A DNA stretch of 64,000 nt from Pseudomonas oryzihabitans. GTDB taxonomy: Bacteria; Pseudomonadota; Gammaproteobacteria; Pseudomonadales; Pseudomonadaceae. The stretch covers positions 57,207 to 121,206 of the forward strand of contig NZ_VDND01000011.1 of the NCBI RefSeq assembly GCF_007665395.1, read 5' to 3'. A model generated the notes under the pieces. That model worked only from the letters and a program-made list of their open reading frames with translations, was not told the origin of the DNA and did no database searches. Both the position numbers and the translations under genes were made by a program. This document shows positions 60,873 to 64,000 of the stretch, one piece after another (within the stretch, counting starts at the first letter, position 1; every line of letters begins with the position of its first letter).

Positions 60873-61685
60873 TTAGGCTCCGGATTTGACGATCCAATCG
60901 TAACGTACTGCCACCCGCACCTCGAAGGGCTCGGCGAGGACCCGCTCACGGCGCTCGGCATTGACCCGCCAGCCGTGGGGCGTCATGGCCAGCAGGTCTT
61001 CGCGGGTCTGGCGCTCGGTAAGCGGCAGCACGAATTCGAGCCCCTCGCTGTGGGCCAGTTCCAGCCCCGGTGGCAGATCCTGCAGGTGCTTGTCTTCGGC
61101 GTAGTCGCGCACCTCGTCGTAGAGTCGTTGGCGCAACTCCAGCAGGTGGGCGCTGGCCGGACCCAGGCGCAGGATGCCGCCGCCGGTTGCCAGCACGCGC
61201 TGGGCTTCGCTCCAGTCGATGGGGCTGAAGACGCTGGCCAGCAGCTGGCAACTGGCGTCCGGCAGCGGCAGGCGCGCCATGCTCGCCACCAGCCAGGTCA
61301 GCGCCGGGGTACGCCGGCAGGCGCGGCGCACCGCCTCGCGGGAGATGTCCAGGGCGTAGCTCTCGGCCGCGGGCAGGGCCTGGGCCAGCCGCGCGGTGTA
61401 GAAGCCTTCGCCGCAGCCCACGTCGATCCAGCGCTGGGGCGCGCGCTCGGCGGCCAGCTGCGCCAGGCGCTCGGCCAGGGGGGCGTAGTGACCGCCATCG
61501 AGAAAGCGTCGGCGGGCCTCGACCATGGCGGCGTTGTCGCCCGGGTCCAGACTCTTCTTGTGCTGCACCGGCAGCAGATTCAGGTAGCCCTGGCGGGCAC
61601 GGTCGAACCTATGGCCGGCGGGGCAACCGACGCCACCGTCGAGGGCGGCCAGCGGGGCCTGGCAGAGCGGACAGGTCAGTTTCAT
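60873..61685 (-). CDS. rlmA: 23S rRNA (guanine(745)-N1)-methyltransferase
   Basis: This 270-aa protein starts with a zinc-binding module (CPLCQAPL...CPAGHRFD: three Cys and a His). A SAM methyltransferase domain follows, with WIDVGCGEGFYTARLAQALP (around 86). Family features include HKKSLDPGDNAAMVEARRRFL and FSPIDWSEAQRVL. It methylates G745 of 23S rRNA, a modification linked to macrolide and translation effects. Its ATG overlaps the dapE stop by four bases (ATGA), so the two are co-translated. Confidence 0.93.
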   Translation of the reverse strand: MKLTCPLCQAPLAALDGGVGCPAGHRFDRARQGYLNLLPVQHKKSLDPGDNAAMVEARRRFLDGGHYAPLAERLAQLAAERAPQRWIDVGCGEGFYTARLAQALPAAESYALDISREAVRRACRRTPALTWLVASMARLPLPDASCQLLASVFSPIDWSEAQRVLATGGGILRLGPASAHLLELRQRLYDEVRDYAEDKHLQDLPPGLELAHSEGLEFVLPLTERQTREDLLAMTPHGWRVNAERRERVLAEPFEVRVAVRYDWIVKSGA

Positions 61686-62824
61686 GCCAGCAACCGTACC
61701 AGGGTGCCGTAGTAGACCTCGGTCAGGAGGTCCAGGTCGCTGGCCAGCACGTGCTCGTCCACCTGGTGGATGGTGGCGTTGACCGGCCCCAGTTCCACCA
61801 CCTGGGCGCCCAGGGTGGCGATGAAGCGGCCGTCCGAGGTGCCGCCGCTGGTGGAGGCTTCGGGGCGGTAACCGGTGACGGCTTCCACGCTGGCGGAAAC
61901 GGCGTCGAGCAGGTCGCCCGGCTCGGTGAGGAAGGGCAGGCCGGACAGCGACCAGTCGATGTGCCAGTCCAGGCCATGACGGTCGAGGAGGGCCTCGACC
62001 CGGGCCTGCAGGCCTTCCACGGTGGATTCGGTGGAGAAGCGGAAATTGAACAGCGCCTGCAGCTCGCCCGGCACCACGTTGCCAGCGCCGGTGCCGGAAT
62101 TCAGGTTGGAGATCTGGAAGCTGGTGGGCGGGAAGAAGGCATTGCCCTCATCCCACTGCTCGGCGGCCAGATCGGCCAGGGCCTGGGCGGCTAGGTGAAT
62201 GGGATTGCGCGCCAGGTGCGGATAGGCCACGTGGCCCTGCTTGCCGCGCACGGTCAGGCGACCGTTGAGCGAGCCGCGACGACCATTCTTGACCACGTCG
62301 CCCAGCAGCCGGGTGCTGGAGGGTTCGCCGACGATGCACCAGTCCAGGCGTTCGCCGCGTTCACGCAGGCGCTCGACCACGGCGCGGGTGCCGTGCAGGG
62401 CGGGGCCTTCCTCGTCGCTGGTGATGAGGAAGGCGATGGCACCGCGATGGTCCGGATGATCGGCGACGAAGCGCTCTACGGCGATGATCATGCTCGCCAG
62501 GCTGCCCTTCATGTCGGCGGCGCCACGGCCGCGCAGCATGCCGTCGGCATCCACGTGGGCGTTGAAGGGCGCCTGCTGCCAGGCCTCCAGGGGGCCGGTG
62601 GGCACCACGTCGGTGTGACCGGCGAAGCACAGCACCGGACCCTCGCCACCACGGCGCGCCCAGAAGTTGTCCACCTCTTCGATGCGCAGGGGTTCGAGGG
62701 CGAAGCCCAGGCGCTCCAGGCGCTGCATCATCAGCGCCTGGCAGCCTTCGTCCAGCGGCGTGACCGAGGCTCGGCCGATCAGGTCGCAGGCGAGTTCCAG
62801 GGTGGGGGTGAGGGCGGTGGTCAT
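61682..62824 (-). CDS. dapE: Succinyl-diaminopimelate desuccinylase
   Basis: This 380-aa M20-family metallohydrolase has LCFAGHTDVVPTGP (metal His around 70), GRGAADMKGSLASM (metal Asp around 102), ITSDEEGPALHGT (catalytic Glu around 136), VGEPSST and, near the end, GGTSDGRFIA, with a His in ATIHQVDE. It makes L,L-diaminopimelate from its succinyl form for lysine and peptidoglycan synthesis. Length fits DapE. The ATG giving MTTALTPTLEL starts the gene; a longer upstream frame covers the antisense side of tcdA and was rejected. Confidence 0.96.
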   Translation of the reverse strand: MTTALTPTLELACDLIGRASVTPLDEGCQALMMQRLERLGFALEPLRIEEVDNFWARRGGEGPVLCFAGHTDVVPTGPLEAWQQAPFNAHVDADGMLRGRGAADMKGSLASMIIAVERFVADHPDHRGAIAFLITSDEEGPALHGTRAVVERLRERGERLDWCIVGEPSSTRLLGDVVKNGRRGSLNGRLTVRGKQGHVAYPHLARNPIHLAAQALADLAAEQWDEGNAFFPPTSFQISNLNSGTGAGNVVPGELQALFNFRFSTESTVEGLQARVEALLDRHGLDWHIDWSLSGLPFLTEPGDLLDAVSASVEAVTGYRPEASTSGGTSDGRFIATLGAQVVELGPVNATIHQVDEHVLASDLDLLTEVYYGTLVRLLA

Positions 62825-62908
62825 GGCGGGTCCCGGGAGGCGGCTAGGGTTCAGGGGGAGCGGTATGGTAAAGGAAAACCTATACTGTGGCTTTTGCGGA
62901 AAGCCTTC

Positions 62909-63694
62909 ATGACGTTCGATGAACAACGCTTCGGCGGGATCGCCCGGCTCTATGGGCAGGAGGCGGTCGAGCGCCTGGCCGCCAGCCACGTCGCCGTGGT
63001 CGGCATCGGCGGGGTGGGCTCCTGGGCCGCCGAGGCCCTGGCCCGCAGCGGTGTCGGCCGCATCAGCCTGTTCGATCTGGACGACGTCTGCGTCAGCAAC
63101 ACCAATCGCCAGGTACATGCCCTGGAAGGCCAGGTGGGCCGGCCCAAGGTGACGGTGATGGCCGAGCGCATCCAGGCCATCAACCCGGCCTGCGCGGTCA
63201 GGGCGGTGGCGGACTTCGTTACCCGCGAGACCATGGCCGACTACATCAGCGAAGACCTCGACCTGGTGCTGGACTGCATCGACAGCGTGGCCTCCAAGGC
63301 GGCGCTGATCGCCTGGTGCAAGAGACGCAAGATCGCCATCGTCACCACCGGTGGCGCCGGCGGCCAGATCGACCCCACCCAGATCCAGGTGGTGGATCTC
63401 AACCGCACTTATAACGATCCTCTGGCCTCGCGGGTGCGTTCGCTGCTGCGCCGCGACTACGGCTTCTCGCGCAATCCCAGTCGCCACTACAGCGTGCCCT
63501 GCGTCTTCTCCACCGAACAGCTGCGCTATCCCAAGCCGGATGGCAGCGTCTGCCAGCAGAAGAGCTTCGTCGGCGAAGGCGTCCGCCTGGACTGCGCCGG
63601 TGGCTTCGGCGCGGTGATGATGGTCACCGCCACCTTCGGCATGGTCGCCGCGGCGCGGGCGGTGGACAAGCTGATCCAGAAGCCGAAGGGCTAG
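62909..63694 (+). CDS. tcdA: tRNA threonylcarbamoyladenosine dehydratase
   Basis: This 261-aa E1-like ThiF-fold protein has the adenylation motif VAVVGIGGVGSWAAEALARSG (around 28-48, read as two pieces), DLDDVCVSNTNRQVHAL (metal and nucleotide contacts), DCIDSVASKAALI and the later CVFSTE and GGFGAVMM blocks. It converts t6A37 to the cyclic form in tRNAs decoding ANN codons. It diverges from dapE with 84 bp between. The ATG giving MTFDEQRFGGIARLYG starts the gene; the ribosome site GGAAAG is moderate. Confidence 0.94.
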   Translation: MTFDEQRFGGIARLYGQEAVERLAASHVAVVGIGGVGSWAAEALARSGVGRISLFDLDDVCVSNTNRQVHALEGQVGRPKVTVMAERIQAINPACAVRAVADFVTRETMADYISEDLDLVLDCIDSVASKAALIAWCKRRKIAIVTTGGAGGQIDPTQIQVVDLNRTYNDPLASRVRSLLRRDYGFSRNPSRHYSVPCVFSTEQLRYPKPDGSVCQQKSFVGEGVRLDCAGGFGAVMMVTATFGMVAAARAVDKLIQKPKG

Positions 63695-63704
63695 CACCAA
63701 CCAC

Positions 63705-63800
63705 CGTAGCTTGGGTTGAGCGCAGCGAAGCCCAACGGTGCCCCGATCGAGCCTTCCATGTTGGGCTTCGACGATGAAGCCGTCTCAACCCAACCTACGT
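63705..63800. repeat. Copy of the GTTGGGCTTCG-type dispersed repeat
   Basis: This segment has the same arrangement as the units at the left end of the window: TTGGGTTGAGCGCAGCGAAG, then a variable spacer, then GTTGGGCTTCGACGATGAAG...CAACCCAACCTACG. It begins 10 bp after tcdA. The orientation is the same as at the left edge. Confidence 0.8.
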
Positions 63801-63807
63801 CCTGACG

Positions 63808-63966
63808 TGCGTAGGGTGGACAACGGCGCAGCCTTGTCCACGCGGGAGGGCCCGGGAGGCCATAGGGTACCGGGGTGCCAGTGGAAAACGCTGGTGCGGT
63901 TTTCCACGCTACGAGATTTCGAGCGCGACGGCCCTCACCCCAGCCCTATCCCGGAGGGAGAGGGGG
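63808..63966. repeat. Further dispersed intergenic repeat elements at the right edge
   Basis: Three short inverted elements follow each other. GTAGGGTGGACAACGGCGCA with a GTCCAC return arm lies at 63808-63842. GTGGAAAACGC...GCGGTTTTCCAC lies at 63881-63908. A GCCCTCACCCCAGCCC...GGGAGAGGG element at 63931-63966 is the reverse form of the one at 38.6-39.1 kb. The region from 63695 to the window end (306 bp) contains nothing else I can identify. Confidence 0.65.
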
Positions 63967-64000
63967 TAGCAGTCCCTACCTATCTTGAGGCGTTTGCCGA

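Noticed and set aside
1..63966. Composite transposon bounded by the repeats at both window ends
   Set aside because: The elements are short, also occur in the middle at 38.7-39.06 kb, carry no transposase, and enclose ordinary housekeeping genes.

Overview
The window looks like chromosomal DNA of a high-GC fluorescent-lineage Pseudomonas, probably near the P. oryzihabitans / P. psychrotolerans group. This is an inference from protein style, codon use and dispersed repeats; no rRNA gene or taxonomic marker is present. It encodes about 57 proteins plus a tandem array of small RNA genes. I see no prophage, insertion sequence, CRISPR array or tRNA.

Left part (0.2-19 kb): a hypothetical gene, yejK, a GntR regulator and a LysP-like permease are followed by what looks like a catabolic island for a betaine-type compound. 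On the minus strand lie an aldehyde dehydrogenase, a DapA-family lyase, an FAD amine oxidoreductase, a GlxA-type AraC regulator and a ProVWX-like betaine importer. Divergent from proV lie a LysR regulator, an MmgE/PrpD protein, a GbcA/stachydrine-demethylase-like Rieske oxygenase and a second GlxA-type regulator. Together they suggest import, oxidative N-demethylation, amine oxidation, deamination or lysis, and semialdehyde oxidation. The substrate is unknown.

Middle (19-41 kb): a DMT exporter/LysR pair, the ugpBAEC glycerol-3-phosphate-type importer, and sbcD and sbcC separated by about 4.4 kb of unrelated genes (SRPBCC protein, Zn-alcohol dehydrogenase, AraC regulator, SDR). Then come a PAS sensor kinase with a degenerate receiver, a lipoprotein-like trehalase, a cluster of dispersed repeats, two coupled tiny acidic proteins and an ABC exporter.

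41.3-42.5 kb: five almost identical units of about 229 bp in direct tandem. Each has an upstream CTTACA-containing inverted repeat, a -10 box, about 114 nt of transcript with five GGA motifs in predicted hairpins, and a strong intrinsic terminator. I read them as a five-gene array of RsmX/RsmY-like RNAs that sequester CsrA/RsmA. This is the most striking element of the window.

Right part (42.5-64 kb): mostly housekeeping and metabolic genes. These are a GAF-PAS-GGDEF cyclase, a GH63-like hydrolase, mqo, rlmF, an aldo/keto reductase, rsuA with a CWC protein, glpQ, a NUDIX hydrolase, ung, a DMT exporter with its AraC regulator, a YbaY-like lipoprotein, plsB, a cold-shock protein, the dapE-rlmA-hypothetical operon and tcdA. 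ugpBAEC, glpQ and plsB together point to glycerophosphodiester salvage and phospholipid synthesis. Related repeats occur at both window ends and at 38.6-39.1 kb.
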